Positions 1 to 16,595 of a stretch of DNA of 64,000 nucleotides are shown piece after piece. This DNA comes from Paracoccus xiamenensis. Lineage in GTDB: Bacteria > Pseudomonadota > Alphaproteobacteria > Rhodobacterales > Rhodobacteraceae. Made by a program: the position numbers and the translations under genes. The notes under the pieces were generated by a model, which saw only the letters and a program-made list of their open reading frames with translations, was not told the DNA's origin and made no database searches. Every line of letters begins with the position of its first letter. Position 1 is the first letter of the stretch. Location: assembly GCF_011308835.1 (NCBI RefSeq), contig NZ_JAAOHY010000010.1, positions 1 through 64,000 on the forward strand. Reading direction: 5' to 3'.

Positions 1-383
<383 letters not shown>

Positions 384-416
384 TCCGAAGCCCTTGGGCC
401 AAAGGATATCGTGATG

Positions 417-445
417 GAAGGCCGCCCCTCGGGGCGGCCTTCTTC
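417..445 (+). terminator. Rho-independent terminator of tuf
   Basis: A perfect 12-bp stem (417-428 with 431-442, core GGCCGCCCC/GGGGCGGCC) has a very short loop and a T/C-rich tail. It sits just after the EF-Tu stop codon and ends that transcript. Confidence 0.85.
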
Positions 446-464
446 GTGTGCTGAAGGGGGGCGC

Positions 465-487
465 CTGCTGACACGTCTTGTCAGCAG
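465..487. other. 9-bp inverted repeat upstream of the VOC gene
   Basis: CTGCTGACA (465-473) and TGTCAGCAG (479-487) form a perfect inverted repeat around a 5-nt spacer. No T-run follows, so it is not a typical terminator. Its position about 40 nt before the VOC start would suit a regulator binding site or an mRNA hairpin. No regulator is visible nearby. Confidence 0.4.
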
Positions 488-526
488 CTGTGAACAATAC
501 TCGCGTCCTCGCAACAGGAGCATGTG

Positions 527-922
527 ATGATTGACCATATTGGATTCGCGGTTTCAGACCTTGGCCGCGCGCGGCAGTTTTATGAAAGCGCGCTGCGCCC
601 GCTGGGAATCGCCCCGATGATGGAGGTGACCGAGGAAATGACCGGTGGTCACGGTGAGCATCTGGGGATGGGCCGCGAAGGCAAGCCCTTCTTCTGGATC
701 GGCACTGCCAAGCGCGCGTCAGGCAGTGCCCACGTGGCTTTCGTGGCCGTGGACCGGGCGGCGGTCGATGCGTTCCACGCGGCGGCGCTGGCGGCAGGTG
801 GGGGTGACAACGGCGCGCCGGGCCTGCGGCCGGAATATCACCCCGGTTACTACGCCGCCTTTGTGCTGGATCCTGATGGTAACAATATTGAGGCCGTCTT
901 CCACGACGCCGCCGCGGGCTGA
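527..922 (+). CDS. VOC family (glyoxalase/bleomycin-resistance fold) protein
   Basis: A 131-residue single-domain vicinal-oxygen-chelate protein. It opens with MIDHIGFAVSDLGRARQFY, has the mid-sequence GSAHVAFVA strand, and ends with the family pattern YYAAFVLDPDGNNIEAV, where the Glu is a usual metal ligand. These folds dimerise or repeat to build a metal site used by glyoxalase I, dioxygenases and antibiotic-binding proteins; the substrate here is unknown. The ATG at 527 is preferred over the adjacent GTG at 524 because AGGAG at 516-520 is 6 nt before it. It stands alone between the tuf terminator and an ABC exporter. Confidence 0.85.
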   Translation: MIDHIGFAVSDLGRARQFYESALRPLGIAPMMEVTEEMTGGHGEHLGMGREGKPFFWIGTAKRASGSAHVAFVAVDRAAVDAFHAAALAAGGGDNGAPGLRPEYHPGYYAAFVLDPDGNNIEAVFHDAAAG

Positions 923-1009
923 GCCGCGTCAGGCCATGATCGGCCGGAACCGGGGCAGTGGCGGACGGCCAGCCACTGCCCCCTTCGCGGGCAAGGCGGG
1001 GTGGGGCGC

Positions 1010-1039
1010 TTGACATCGGGGCGCATCAGGCACACCTAT
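1010..1039 (+). promoter_or_regulatory. Possible promoter for the ABC exporter
   Basis: TTGACA at 1010-1015 is a perfect -35 box. The best -10 candidates lie 18-21 nt downstream (ACCTAT or TATCCT), which is looser spacing than at other promoters in this window. The gene start is at 1066. Confidence 0.35.
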
Positions 1040-1065
1040 CCTATTCTACAATATTGGATTTTATC

Positions 1066-2937
1066 ATGTTTCGCTGGTTTGAAGGCCGGCTGGATCCCTA
1101 TCCGTCCGACCCGCCCAAAATGCCCCCGCGCAGCTTCTGGGGTTTCTTGCTGCACTATTCGCGCGGCGCGCTGCCGTGGCTGGCCCTGCTTGCGTTGGGT
1201 GCCGGGCTGATCGCCATCGTCGAGGTGGTGCTGTTCGGCTATCTGGGCGATCTGGTGAACCGGCTGGCCGACACGCCGCCCGACCAGTTCTGGCAGGTCG
1301 AGGGCGGTCGGCTGATGCTCATGGCGGTCCTGCTGCTGCTGGTGCTGCCGGGGCTGAATGCGCTGTTCAGCATGATCATGCATCAGACCATGCTGGGCAA
1401 TTTCCCGCAGCGCATCCGCTGGCAGGCGCATCGCTATCTGCTGCGTCAGTCGGTCGGCTATTTTCAGGACGAATTCGCCGGTCGTATCGCGCAGCGGCTG
1501 ATGCAGACCGCGCTTGCCGTGCGCGAGGTGGCGATGAAGATCGTCGATGTCGGCGTCTATGTACTGTTCTACTTTATCGGCGCGCTGGTGCTGGCGGCCA
1601 GTCAGGACTGGCGGCTGGCGATCCCCTTTGTCGTCTGGGCCATCGCTTACGGCACGCTGCTGCGCGTGATCGTGCCGCGGCTGGCGCAGGTGGCTCAGCA
1701 ACAGGCCGACGCGCGCAGCACCATGACCGGGCAGGTCGTCGACAGCTATACCAATATCGCGACGGTCAAGCTTTTCTCGCATTCCGACCGCGAGGAGCGG
1801 TGGATGCATGCCGGCATGGATGGTTTCCTGCAGACCGTCTACAGGCAGATGCGCCTGTCCGCTTTGCAGGACATCCTGCTGACGGTGATCAACGTTGTGC
1901 TGGTCGCGGCGGTATCGGCGGTAGGGCTGATCCTTTGGACCGGCGGCGTGATCAGTGTAGGTGCGCTGGCTGTCGCGATCCCGCTGGCGCTGCGGCTGAA
2001 CAACATGTCGCACTGGATCATGTGGGAATTCGCCGCCCTGTTCGAAAATGTCGGCACCGTTCGCGACGGGATTTCGTCTCTGGCCATGCCGCGCATGGTG
2101 CAGGACCAGCCGGGCGCTGCGCCGCTGGTCACCGGGCCGGGTGCGGTGCATTTCGACGATGTGACCTTCCGCTATGGCGCCGATGAAACCGACCGGCCGC
2201 TTGCGGTGCTGGACGACCTGACCCTGCATATCGCACCGGGCGAGCGGGTGGGCCTGATCGGCCGGTCCGGTGCCGGGAAGTCGACCCTGGTGAACCTGCT
2301 GCTGCGTTTCCACGATGTCGAAAGCGGGACCATCACCATCGACGGGCAGGACGTGTCGCAGGTGACGCAGGACAGCCTGCGCGCGGCGATTGGTGTAGTG
2401 ACGCAGGACAGCAGCCTTCTGCACCGCTCGGTCCGCGACAATATTGCCTATGGCCGCCCCGATGCCTCGGACGCGGATATTGACCGGGCCGTCACCATGG
2501 CCGAGGCGCAGGACTTTGTGCCTGGTCTGTCGGACAGCCACGGTCGGCGCGGGTTGGAGGCGCATGTCGGCGAACGCGGCGTCAAGCTTTCGGGCGGTCA
2601 GCGCCAGCGGATTGCCATCGCGCGGGTGGCGCTGAAGGACGCGCCGATCCTGGTGTTGGACGAGGCGACCTCGGCGCTGGATAGCGAGGCGGAGGCGGCG
2701 ATTCAGTCGCGTCTCGATCTGCTGATGGAGGGCAAGACGGTGATCGCGATTGCGCACCGGCTGTCCACCATCGCGGCGATGGACCGGCTGATCGTGCTGG
2801 ATCAGGGCCGAATCGCCGAACAGGGCACCCATGCCGAACTGCTGGCGGCTGGCGGCCTCTATGCCCGGCTCTGGGCGCGGCAATCAGGGGGCTTTCTGGT
2901 CGCCGATGACAGCGACAGCGCCGACGCGGCCGAATAA
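1066..2937 (+). CDS. ABC exporter, fused permease and ATPase
   Basis: A 623-residue half-transporter of the MsbA/multidrug type. It has an N-terminal membrane domain (about six helices, residues ~30-320) and a C-terminal nucleotide-binding domain with Walker A GRSGAGKST at ~399-407, signature LSGGQ at 508-512, Walker B ILVLDE at 528-533 and the switch His in IAHRLST. Such proteins work as dimers in the inner membrane and export lipids, drugs or peptides; the substrate is not evident. The ATG at 1066 starts the protein at MFRWFEGRLDPYP; an in-frame start 108 nt upstream is rejected because it runs through the likely promoter. It is monocistronic, with a long hairpin after the stop. Confidence 0.93.
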   Translation: MFRWFEGRLDPYPSDPPKMPPRSFWGFLLHYSRGALPWLALLALGAGLIAIVEVVLFGYLGDLVNRLADTPPDQFWQVEGGRLMLMAVLLLLVLPGLNALFSMIMHQTMLGNFPQRIRWQAHRYLLRQSVGYFQDEFAGRIAQRLMQTALAVREVAMKIVDVGVYVLFYFIGALVLAASQDWRLAIPFVVWAIAYGTLLRVIVPRLAQVAQQQADARSTMTGQVVDSYTNIATVKLFSHSDREERWMHAGMDGFLQTVYRQMRLSALQDILLTVINVVLVAAVSAVGLILWTGGVISVGALAVAIPLALRLNNMSHWIMWEFAALFENVGTVRDGISSLAMPRMVQDQPGAAPLVTGPGAVHFDDVTFRYGADETDRPLAVLDDLTLHIAPGERVGLIGRSGAGKSTLVNLLLRFHDVESGTITIDGQDVSQVTQDSLRAAIGVVTQDSSLLHRSVRDNIAYGRPDASDADIDRAVTMAEAQDFVPGLSDSHGRRGLEAHVGERGVKLSGGQRQRIAIARVALKDAPILVLDEATSALDSEAEAAIQSRLDLLMEGKTVIAIAHRLSTIAAMDRLIVLDQGRIAEQGTHAELLAAGGLYARLWARQSGGFLVADDSDSADAAE

Positions 2938-2953
2938 GCGCCGGGCCCTGCTA

Positions 2954-2983
2954 CGCATCGCGACGCTTTCACGTCGCGATGCG
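2954..2983. terminator. 12-bp perfect hairpin between ABC exporter and tRNA-Trp
   Basis: CGCATCGCGACG (2954-2965) pairs perfectly with 2972-2983 around a 6-nt loop. The tail is TTCCCCCC rather than a T-run. It probably ends the ABC transcript, but the poor tail leaves this uncertain. Confidence 0.5.
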
Positions 2984-2991
2984 TTCCCCCC

Positions 2992-3020
2992 TTGCGCGTG
3001 CCGGCAATCCGCACTAATCA
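2992..3020 (+). promoter_or_regulatory. Promoter of tRNA-Trp
   Basis: TTGCGC (2992-2997) and TAATCA (3015-3020) are separated by exactly 17 nt, and the mature tRNA starts 13 nt after the -10 box. Confidence 0.6.
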
Positions 3021-3033
3021 GGCGCCGCGGCTT

Positions 3034-3109
3034 AGGGGTTTAGCTCAGTTGGTAGAGCATCGGTCTCCAAAACCGAGGGTCGTGGGTTCGAGTCCCCCAA
3101 CCCCTGCCA
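3034..3109 (+). tRNA. trnW: tRNA-Trp (CCA anticodon)
   Basis: A complete 76-nt cloverleaf. The acceptor stem is AGGGGTT/AACCCCT, the D arm contains AGCTCAGTTGG, the anticodon stem TCGGT/ACCGA surrounds the CCA anticodon at 3067-3069, and the T arm contains GGTTCGAGTCC. The discriminator is G and the CCA end is encoded. Placement just before secE is the standard order in alphaproteobacteria. Confidence 0.98.
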
Positions 3110-3260
3110 GTCGCATCCGGCCAGGACCATGGAACGGTCCGCCGGCCATCCTTTCAGCATGATCCTTGCTTGCGCCCGCGCCATCACGGCAGCGGCTGGC
3201 ATATTGTCTGTTGGCGGCAGGGATCAGGGCGGGGCAGGGCGCTTCATCGTTCGCTGTGGC

Positions 3261-3289
3261 TTGAAACCTCGCGCGCTTCGGTTTATCTG
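3261..3289 (+). promoter_or_regulatory. Promoter of secE-nusG
   Basis: TTGAAA (3261-3266) and TATCTG (3284-3289) are 17 nt apart, 27 nt before the secE start codon. Confidence 0.6.
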
Positions 3290-3315
3290 ACCGGCTGCAA
3301 CACCGAGGATCCCCG

Positions 3316-3507
3316 ATGGCCAATCCCGCACAGTTTCTGTCCCAGGTCCGCGCCGAGGCCGCCAAGATTACCTGGCCCACCCGGCGCGAAGTCATGACGA
3401 CGACCATCATGGTCTTCATCATGGCAACGCTTGCGGCGATCTTCTTCTTCCTTGTCGATCTGGCCATCCGCACCGGTCTGGCCTGGCTGGTCGGCTTCAC
3501 GGGCTGA
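3316..3507 (+). CDS. secE: Preprotein translocase subunit SecE
   Basis: A 63-residue single-span SecE. The short amphipathic N-terminus holds the family motif EAAKITWPTRREV, followed by one membrane helix (residues ~28-55). SecE clamps SecY in the SecYEG channel that moves unfolded proteins across the inner membrane. The short alphaproteobacterial form, lacking the extra helices of E. coli SecE, is expected. GAGG lies about 10 nt before the ATG. It is followed by nusG after about 150 nt. Confidence 0.96.
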   Translation: MANPAQFLSQVRAEAAKITWPTRREVMTTTIMVFIMATLAAIFFFLVDLAIRTGLAWLVGFTG

Positions 3508-3658
3508 CGGGGTTGCATTCAGGACCGGGCGGCTGTATCCCCGCCCGGACTGTCCGGATGACGGCGTGCACGATTCGTTGCGCGCCGGTTTCATTTTCGG
3601 GCTGAACGGAATCATTTGGACGGCAGGCCCGTCCGACGAATCAGAGGTCGATCGGAAC

Positions 3659-4198
3659 ATGGCAAAACGTTGGTACTCGGTCAGCGTCCTGTCGAACTTC
3701 GAAAAGAAGGTCGCCGAGGCGATCCGCCAGGCGGTGGTCGAAAAGGCGCTGGAAGACGAGATCGACGAAGTGCTGGTTCCCACCGAAGAGGTGATCGAGA
3801 TCCGGCGCGGCAAGAAGGTGACCTCCGAGCGTCGCTTCATGCCCGGCTATGTGCTGGTGCGGATGGAGCTGAACGACCGCACCTATCACCTGGTCAACTC
3901 GATCAACCGGGTGACCGGTTTCCTGGGGCAGCAGGGCAAGCCCTCGCCCATGCGCGACGACGAAGTGAACCTGATCCTGCACCGCACCGGTGAGGGCGGG
4001 GCCGAAATCGCGCCGCGTAACCTGATCCGTTTCGACATCGGCGAGACGGTGAACGTGACCGACGGCCCGTTCGAGGGCTTCTCGGGCACGGTGGAAGAAG
4101 TCGACGACGCCGCCAACCGCATCAAGGTCACGGTGTCGATCTTTGGCCGGCCGACGCCGGTCGAACTGGAATTCACGCAGGTGTCCAAAACCGCCTGA
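3659..4198 (+). CDS. nusG: Transcription termination/antitermination factor NusG
   Basis: A 179-residue NusG. The N-terminal NGN domain begins MAKRWYSVSVLSNFEKKVAEAI and contains the RRFMPGYVLVRMEL strand. The C-terminal KOW domain has GPFEGFSGTVEEVD. NusG binds the RNA polymerase clamp and contacts Rho or ribosomal protein S10. The frame is open upstream for about 230 nt, but the ATG at 3659 gives the standard N-terminus. The gene sits in the conserved secE-nusG-rplK-rplA order. Confidence 0.97.
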   Translation: MAKRWYSVSVLSNFEKKVAEAIRQAVVEKALEDEIDEVLVPTEEVIEIRRGKKVTSERRFMPGYVLVRMELNDRTYHLVNSINRVTGFLGQQGKPSPMRDDEVNLILHRTGEGGAEIAPRNLIRFDIGETVNVTDGPFEGFSGTVEEVDDAANRIKVTVSIFGRPTPVELEFTQVSKTA

Positions 4199-4293
4199 CG
4201 TGATGTCGTGGGAGGTTCGGGTCTGACCCGACCGGACCACTAAGTCAGGGCTCGCGCCATTCCGGCCGGGCACGATGATAAGGAGAGGGCCAG

Positions 4294-4746
4294 ATGGCCA
4301 AGAAAGTAGTTGGGCAGCTGAAGCTGCAAATCAAGGCGCAGGAAGCGACTCCTTCGCCGCCGGTTGGTCCCGCCCTGGGTCAGCGCGGCATCAACATCAT
4401 GGAATTCTGCAAGGCGTTCAACGCCAAGACGCAGGAAATGGTCAAGGGTTCGCCTGTTCCGGTCGTGATCACCTATTACGCCGACAAGTCGTTCACCTTT
4501 GAAACCAAGACTTCGCCCGCGTCCTATCTGCTGAAGCAGGCCGCCGGCCTGAAGCCGCAGGGCAAGCGCAACCGCGCCAAGGGTTCGGAAAAGCCCGGTC
4601 GTTCGACCGCCGGCACCGTGACCAGCAAGCAGGTTCGCGAAATCGCCGAGATGAAGATGAAGGACCTGTCCGCGAACACGGTTGAAGAAGCGATGAAAAT
4701 CATCGCCGGCTCGGCTCGTTCGATCGGCATCGAGGTGAAGGGCTAA
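4294..4746 (+). CDS. rplK: 50S ribosomal protein L11
   Basis: L11 binds the GTPase-associated centre of 23S rRNA and is needed for factor function and the stringent response. The N-terminal domain ([24 protein letters not shown]) and the C-terminal rRNA-binding end ([15 protein letters not shown]) are canonical. The protein has 150 residues against 142 in E. coli. The surplus is a basic insert between AAGLK and KQVREIA (25 residues where E. coli has 17). A strong AAGGAG precedes the ATG. The 95-nt leader has a 6-bp hairpin (4217-4222/4226-4231) that could belong to the known L1-dependent control of this operon; that role is an inference. Confidence 0.97.
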   Translation: MAKKVVGQLKLQIKAQEATPSPPVGPALGQRGINIMEFCKAFNAKTQEMVKGSPVPVVITYYADKSFTFETKTSPASYLLKQAAGLKPQGKRNRAKGSEKPGRSTAGTVTSKQVREIAEMKMKDLSANTVEEAMKIIAGSARSIGIEVKG

Positions 4747-4749
4747 GCC

Positions 4750-5451
4750 ATGGCGAAGATTGCAAAGAAAAAAGCCGCGGCTCGTGCCGCCTTCGAAGGC
4801 AAAGCCAACCTGACGGTTGCTGATGCCGTCAAGCTGGTGAAAGAATCCGCTTCGGCGAAATTCGATGAAACCATCGAAATCGCGATGAACCTGGGCGTCG
4901 ACCCGCGCCACGCTGACCAGATGGTCCGCGGCGTGGTCCAGCTGCCTGCCGGCACCGGCAAGGACGTTCGCGTCGCCGTGTTCGCCCGTGGCCCCAAGGC
5001 TGACGAAGCCAAGGCCGCCGGTGCGGAAGTCGTCGGTGCGGAAGACCTGCTGGAATCGATCCAGGGCGGCAAGCTCGATTTTGATCGCGTCATTGCCACT
5101 CCGGACATGATGCCGCTGGTCGGTCGCCTGGGCAAGATCCTGGGCCCGCGCAACCTGATGCCGAACCCCAAGGTCGGCACCGTGACCATGGACGTGGCGC
5201 AAGCCGTCGCCGCCGCCAAAGGCGGTGAGGTCCAGTTCAAGGCCGAAAAGGCCGGTGTCGTTCATGCCGGTATCGGCAAGGTCAGCTTTGACGCCGACAA
5301 GATCGCTGAAAACGTTCGCGCCTTCATCGAGGCGGTGAACCGCGCCAAGCCGACTGGCGCCAAGGGCACCTATGTCAAGAAGGTCTCGATCAGCTCGACC
5401 ATGGGGCCGGGTGTCTCGATCGACGTGGCTGACGCGGTTGCCGCGCAGTAA
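4750..5451 (+). CDS. rplA: 50S ribosomal protein L1
   Basis: L1 builds the mobile L1 stalk at the ribosomal E site and, in studied bacteria, represses its own rplKA mRNA. The 233-residue length is normal. Recognisable blocks are [20 protein letters not shown], the [21 protein letters not shown] signature, and [16 protein letters not shown] at the end. It starts 3 nt after the rplK stop, so the two are translated from one mRNA. A bidirectional terminator follows. Confidence 0.98.
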   Translation: MAKIAKKKAAARAAFEGKANLTVADAVKLVKESASAKFDETIEIAMNLGVDPRHADQMVRGVVQLPAGTGKDVRVAVFARGPKADEAKAAGAEVVGAEDLLESIQGGKLDFDRVIATPDMMPLVGRLGKILGPRNLMPNPKVGTVTMDVAQAVAAAKGGEVQFKAEKAGVVHAGIGKVSFDADKIAENVRAFIEAVNRAKPTGAKGTYVKKVSISSTMGPGVSIDVADAVAAQ

Positions 5452-5474
5452 GCCGCGCAACCCGTAGGAAACAG

Positions 5475-5506
5475 AAAGCCCCGGTCTTAGACCGGGGCTT
5501 TTTCTG
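5475..5506. terminator. Bidirectional terminator between rplA and the glycosyltransferase
   Basis: A perfect 12-bp stem (5475-5486 with 5490-5501, core AGCCCCGGTC) has a 3-nt loop, a T-run on the plus strand, and A/T at the other side for minus-strand use. The two flanking genes converge here. Confidence 0.9.
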
Positions 5507-6362
5507 TTGGCGGCTGTCCCGAAAGAGATGGTGCGTTCTGGATGATCTTGGTGAAGTGCTCGGGTCTCAGATCGTTGAAGCTTGCGCGGACAGCCTGCAT
5601 GAAGCGCCGGGGCCGATTCCCGAAACGATAATCGTGATCGGCCTTCGCTTCTGCCAGCTTCTTGGCCTGCGCGGCGATCGTGTCGGATTCGGCGTGGGCT
5701 GTGTGGATATAAGCCAGCGGCCAAGGCAGACTAAGCGATGGTGCCATGCGATGATGACCGCGATGCATCAGTGCATAGGGATTGCGGATTTTGCCCGGCC
5801 CATTCACGATGGCAAAGCCGATGGCGATGTGAGGTTCGAATTTGGCAAGCAGCTGCGGGCCTTCGGGGGCGTTCATCAGAAACAGCCCGGTCGGGCGGCT
5901 GATGATCGAATTTTCCGGGACACGGTCGATATGATCATGCAGCGTTGCGACGAAGTCAGTGGACAGCGCGTCATCGTCATCCAGGCGAAAGTGCAAAGTC
6001 CGCCTGTCCTGTATGACATCCTGCCGCGCCATCCACGGATGGATGGCATCATTGATATGTGCCGCAGTGTCATAGACGATCTCAACCTGCGGCAGGTCGC
6101 TGGTGACGCGTGCCAGTCGCTGCTGGAACGGTTCCGGCAGTTCGGGTGAGGTGAAGATTGCGAACCGGAAATCCTGATCGCTCTGCCATTTCAGCGAGGG
6201 CAGGCAGATCTTTTCAAAGAAATAGAACCGTTCCTCAAGGCGGTCGGGTGCATAAAGCACGCTTTTGCGATACTCTAGGTCGTCATGGCGCCGTGCAAGT
6301 TTCACATCGCTGCGCCCGAGATAGGAAAATCGCATATACCCGAATATGCGTGTCGTTGACAT
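5487..6362 (-). CDS. Putative rhamnosyl/glycosyl transferase
   Basis: A 291-residue soluble protein resembling the putative rhamnosyltransferase family (Pfam PF11316 type, assigned from memory). It starts MSTTRIFGYMRFSYLGRSD, has the early block ERFYFFEKICLPSLKWQSDQDF, and a LHFRLDDDDALSTDF stretch. The DDD run acts like the DxD metal/nucleotide-sugar motif of GT-A enzymes. The ATG at 6362 is chosen over an upstream in-frame start that would cross into the L10 promoter region. The gene is on the opposite strand and splits the L11 and L10 operons. It probably acts on surface polysaccharide, but no polysaccharide genes are adjacent. Confidence 0.8.
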   Translation of the reverse strand: MSTTRIFGYMRFSYLGRSDVKLARRHDDLEYRKSVLYAPDRLEERFYFFEKICLPSLKWQSDQDFRFAIFTSPELPEPFQQRLARVTSDLPQVEIVYDTAAHINDAIHPWMARQDVIQDRRTLHFRLDDDDALSTDFVATLHDHIDRVPENSIISRPTGLFLMNAPEGPQLLAKFEPHIAIGFAIVNGPGKIRNPYALMHRGHHRMAPSLSLPWPLAYIHTAHAESDTIAAQAKKLAEAKADHDYRFGNRPRRFMQAVRASFNDLRPEHFTKIIQNAPSLSGQPPTEKAPV

Positions 6363-6473
6363 GCTGGAATTTTCTCCCTTGGATTTTCTCGGCCTAACAT
6401 GCCGCAAGCGCCAAGAAAAGCGCGGCGGGAAATGAGATTTCTGCAATTGCATCCAGTGCATCCGCTGGGGCGG

Positions 6474-6502
6474 TTGCATTCAGCGTAAACCAAGGCTAAA
6501 GC
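6474..6502 (+). promoter_or_regulatory. Promoter of the rplJ-rplL (L10) operon
   Basis: TTGCAT (6474-6479) and TAAAGC (6497-6502) are separated by 17 nt. The start of transcription would fall near 6509, giving a leader of about 220 nt. Confidence 0.55.
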
Positions 6503-6508
6503 AGGCCC

Positions 6509-6726
6509 TTCAGGCGGGCGAGCGATTCGTTTCGTCGGCCTGTTCCTGTCCGAGACGGAGGGTGCCGCGCGCGGCTTAATGTCCTTCCCGAGATGGAAGT
6601 CGAGACCATTTTTCCGGGGGCTCTCCTCGGGTGATCTCGGGTCCATCGTTAACGGACCCGACCCGCGGCCCAACAAGCCGAGGGAAAGTGAGAGCCGGGG
6701 GTTCGCCCCCAAACTTGGAGTAAACC
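6509..6726 (+). promoter_or_regulatory. L10 leader (structured 5' UTR of rplJ)
   Basis: About 220 nt of untranslated leader precede rplJ. It holds an 8-bp perfect hairpin (6636-6643/6653-6660, TCGGGTCC stem) and a UUCG-capped hairpin (6697-6701/6706-6710) just before the ribosome binding site GGAG. In well-studied bacteria the L10-L7/L12 complex binds this leader and represses translation. That function is transferred from the family; only position and structure are seen here. Confidence 0.6.
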
Positions 6727-7242
6727 GTGGATAGAGCGCAAAAAGAACAGGTGGTCGAAGAACTCGGCCAGATCTTTGATGGCTCTGGCGTCGTGGTGGT
6801 TGCCCGCTACGAAGGGATGACGGTTGCACAAATGCAGGACCTGCGCGCGCGTATGCGCGAAGAAGGTGGGTCCGTTCGCGTTGCCAAGAACAGGCTCGCC
6901 AAGATCGCCCTGGAAGGTAAGCCATGCGCAAGCATCGCCGACTACCTGACGGGTATGACCGTGCTCGCCTATTCCGATGATCCTGTGGCTGCGGCCAAGG
7001 TCGCGGACAAATACGCCAAGGACAATGACAAGTTCGTCGTCCTGGGCGGTGCAATGGGTGACACGGCCCTTGATCCGGCCGGTGTCAAAGCCGTCGCTGC
7101 CATGCCGTCGCGTGAGGAGCTTATTGCTTCGATCGTGGGCTGCATTGGCGCGCCTGCTTCGAACATCGCCGGTGCGATTGGCGCACCTGCTTCGAACATC
7201 GCGGGCATCCTTACGACGCTCGAAGAGCGCGAAGCTGCCTGA
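6727..7242 (+). CDS. rplJ: 50S ribosomal protein L10
   Basis: L10 anchors the L7/L12 dimers on the GTPase stalk base. The 171-residue protein starts with a GTG ([17 protein letters not shown]), has the conserved [21 protein letters not shown] block, and ends in the C-terminal helix that carries L7/L12. GGAG lies 6 nt upstream. An 11-residue tandem repeat, [11 protein letters not shown] then [11 protein letters not shown], occupies the start of the C-terminal helix region and is also nearly exact at DNA level. The gene heads the rplJ-rplL operon. Confidence 0.97.
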   Translation: MDRAQKEQVVEELGQIFDGSGVVVVARYEGMTVAQMQDLRARMREEGGSVRVAKNRLAKIALEGKPCASIADYLTGMTVLAYSDDPVAAAKVADKYAKDNDKFVVLGGAMGDTALDPAGVKAVAAMPSREELIASIVGCIGAPASNIAGAIGAPASNIAGILTTLEEREAA

Positions 7243-7308
7243 TGCAACCCCTTCCCGACGTGTGGCTGATGTCCGACGTTGGAACACTAAACTGGAAAGA
7301 ACGGAAAA

Positions 7309-7683
7309 ATGGCTGATCTGAAAAAACTCGCCGAAGAAATCGTGGGCCTGACCCTGCTGGAAGCCCAGGAACTGAAAACCATCCTGAAGGATGAGTACGG
7401 CATCGAGCCCGCCGCTGGCGGCGCTGTGATGATGGCTGGCCCGGCTGCTGGTGCTGCCGAAGCTGCTGAAGAAAAAACCGAATTCGACGTCGTCCTGGTC
7501 GACGCCGGCGCCAACAAGATCAACGTGATCAAAGAGGTGCGCGGCATCACCGGTCTGGGCCTGAAAGAAGCCAAGGACCTGGTCGAAGCTGGTGGCAAAG
7601 TCAAAGAAGGCGCTGCCAAAGACGAAGCCGAAGAGATGAAGAAAAAGCTCGAAGCGGCTGGCGCCAAGGTCGAACTGAAGTAA
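7309..7683 (+). CDS. rplL: 50S ribosomal protein L7/L12
   Basis: The multi-copy stalk protein that recruits elongation factors. The 124-residue length is normal. The N-terminal dimer domain ([28 protein letters not shown]) leads to an Ala-rich hinge and then the C-terminal factor-binding domain ([25 protein letters not shown]). It follows rplJ after about 65 nt. A partial hairpin at 7709-7738 follows it, in the place where E. coli has an attenuator between rplL and rpoB. Confidence 0.98.
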   Translation: MADLKKLAEEIVGLTLLEAQELKTILKDEYGIEPAAGGAVMMAGPAAGAAEAAEEKTEFDVVLVDAGANKINVIKEVRGITGLGLKEAKDLVEAGGKVKEGAAKDEAEEMKKKLEAAGAKVELK

Positions 7684-7708
7684 TTCGGTTCCTTTGGGAA
7701 AGAAAATT

Positions 7709-7738
7709 GGCAGGGTCCGGGGTTTCCCGGTCCCTGCC
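7709..7738 (+). terminator. Possible attenuator between rplL and rpoB
   Basis: GGCAGGG (7709-7715) and CCCTGCC (7732-7738) pair, with further CCGG pairing inside. No T-run follows, so it may act as a pause, RNase processing site or partial terminator that sets rplL:rpoB ratios. A weak promoter-like pair, TTGAAG (7748) and TACATG (7771), follows at 17-nt spacing. Confidence 0.4.
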
Positions 7739-7924
7739 GAACCTGTCTTGAAGGACGCTGATTCAGTGCCTACATGGCATCAGCTTCCCTCAGGGCATGT
7801 TCAGGTTCGGGAGCCGCGCGGTGGGACGGGCGGCAGGTATTGAACTGGAACCCCTGACATTCGCAGGCCGCACGCACCGGGCCCCGACGGTGCGCGCGTG
7901 TCAAGACGAAAGGTGCAATACCCC

Positions 7925-12079
<4,155 letters not shown>

Positions 12080-12092
12080 CGGCGCGTGCAAG

Positions 12093-12139
12093 CACGCACC
12101 CTACGGACGGTTTCGTAGGGTGCGTGATCCTCACGCACC
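12093..12139. repeat. Three-armed inverted repeat between rpoB and rpoC
   Basis: CACGCACCCTACG (12093-12105) pairs perfectly over 13 bp with 12114-12126. The second arm also pairs with a third: GGTGCGTGA (12119-12127) with TCACGCACC (12131-12139). The two hairpins share bases and cannot form together. The element lies entirely in the 94-nt spacer. It looks like a small mobile or interspersed palindromic repeat, and could act as an mRNA processing or attenuation element. Confidence 0.75.
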
Positions 12140-12173
12140 GCTCTCCCTCCGCGCCCCTCATTAGGAATTGAAA

Positions 12174-16424
<4,251 letters not shown>

Positions 16425-16443
16425 TCAGCTGATGTGAAAATGG

Positions 16444-16474
16444 AAAAAGCCCGGCCCCGCGCCGGGCTTTTTCA
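16444..16474 (+). terminator. Terminator of rpoBC
   Basis: A perfect 12-bp stem (16444-16455 with 16461-16472, AAAAAGCCCGGC) has a 5-nt loop and ends in TTTTT, 20 nt after the rpoC stop. It closes the rpoBC transcript. Confidence 0.92.
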
Positions 16475-16595
16475 TAGCGCAAGCTGGCGCGCCTGCGGCA
16501 TTGAAACGCACCCTTCGGCACCCTAGATTTGGGGGACGCAGGGGGTCCGCATCGCCGATATCGGGACGCGCGCCCTCGGGCTTGAAAGGAAGAAC

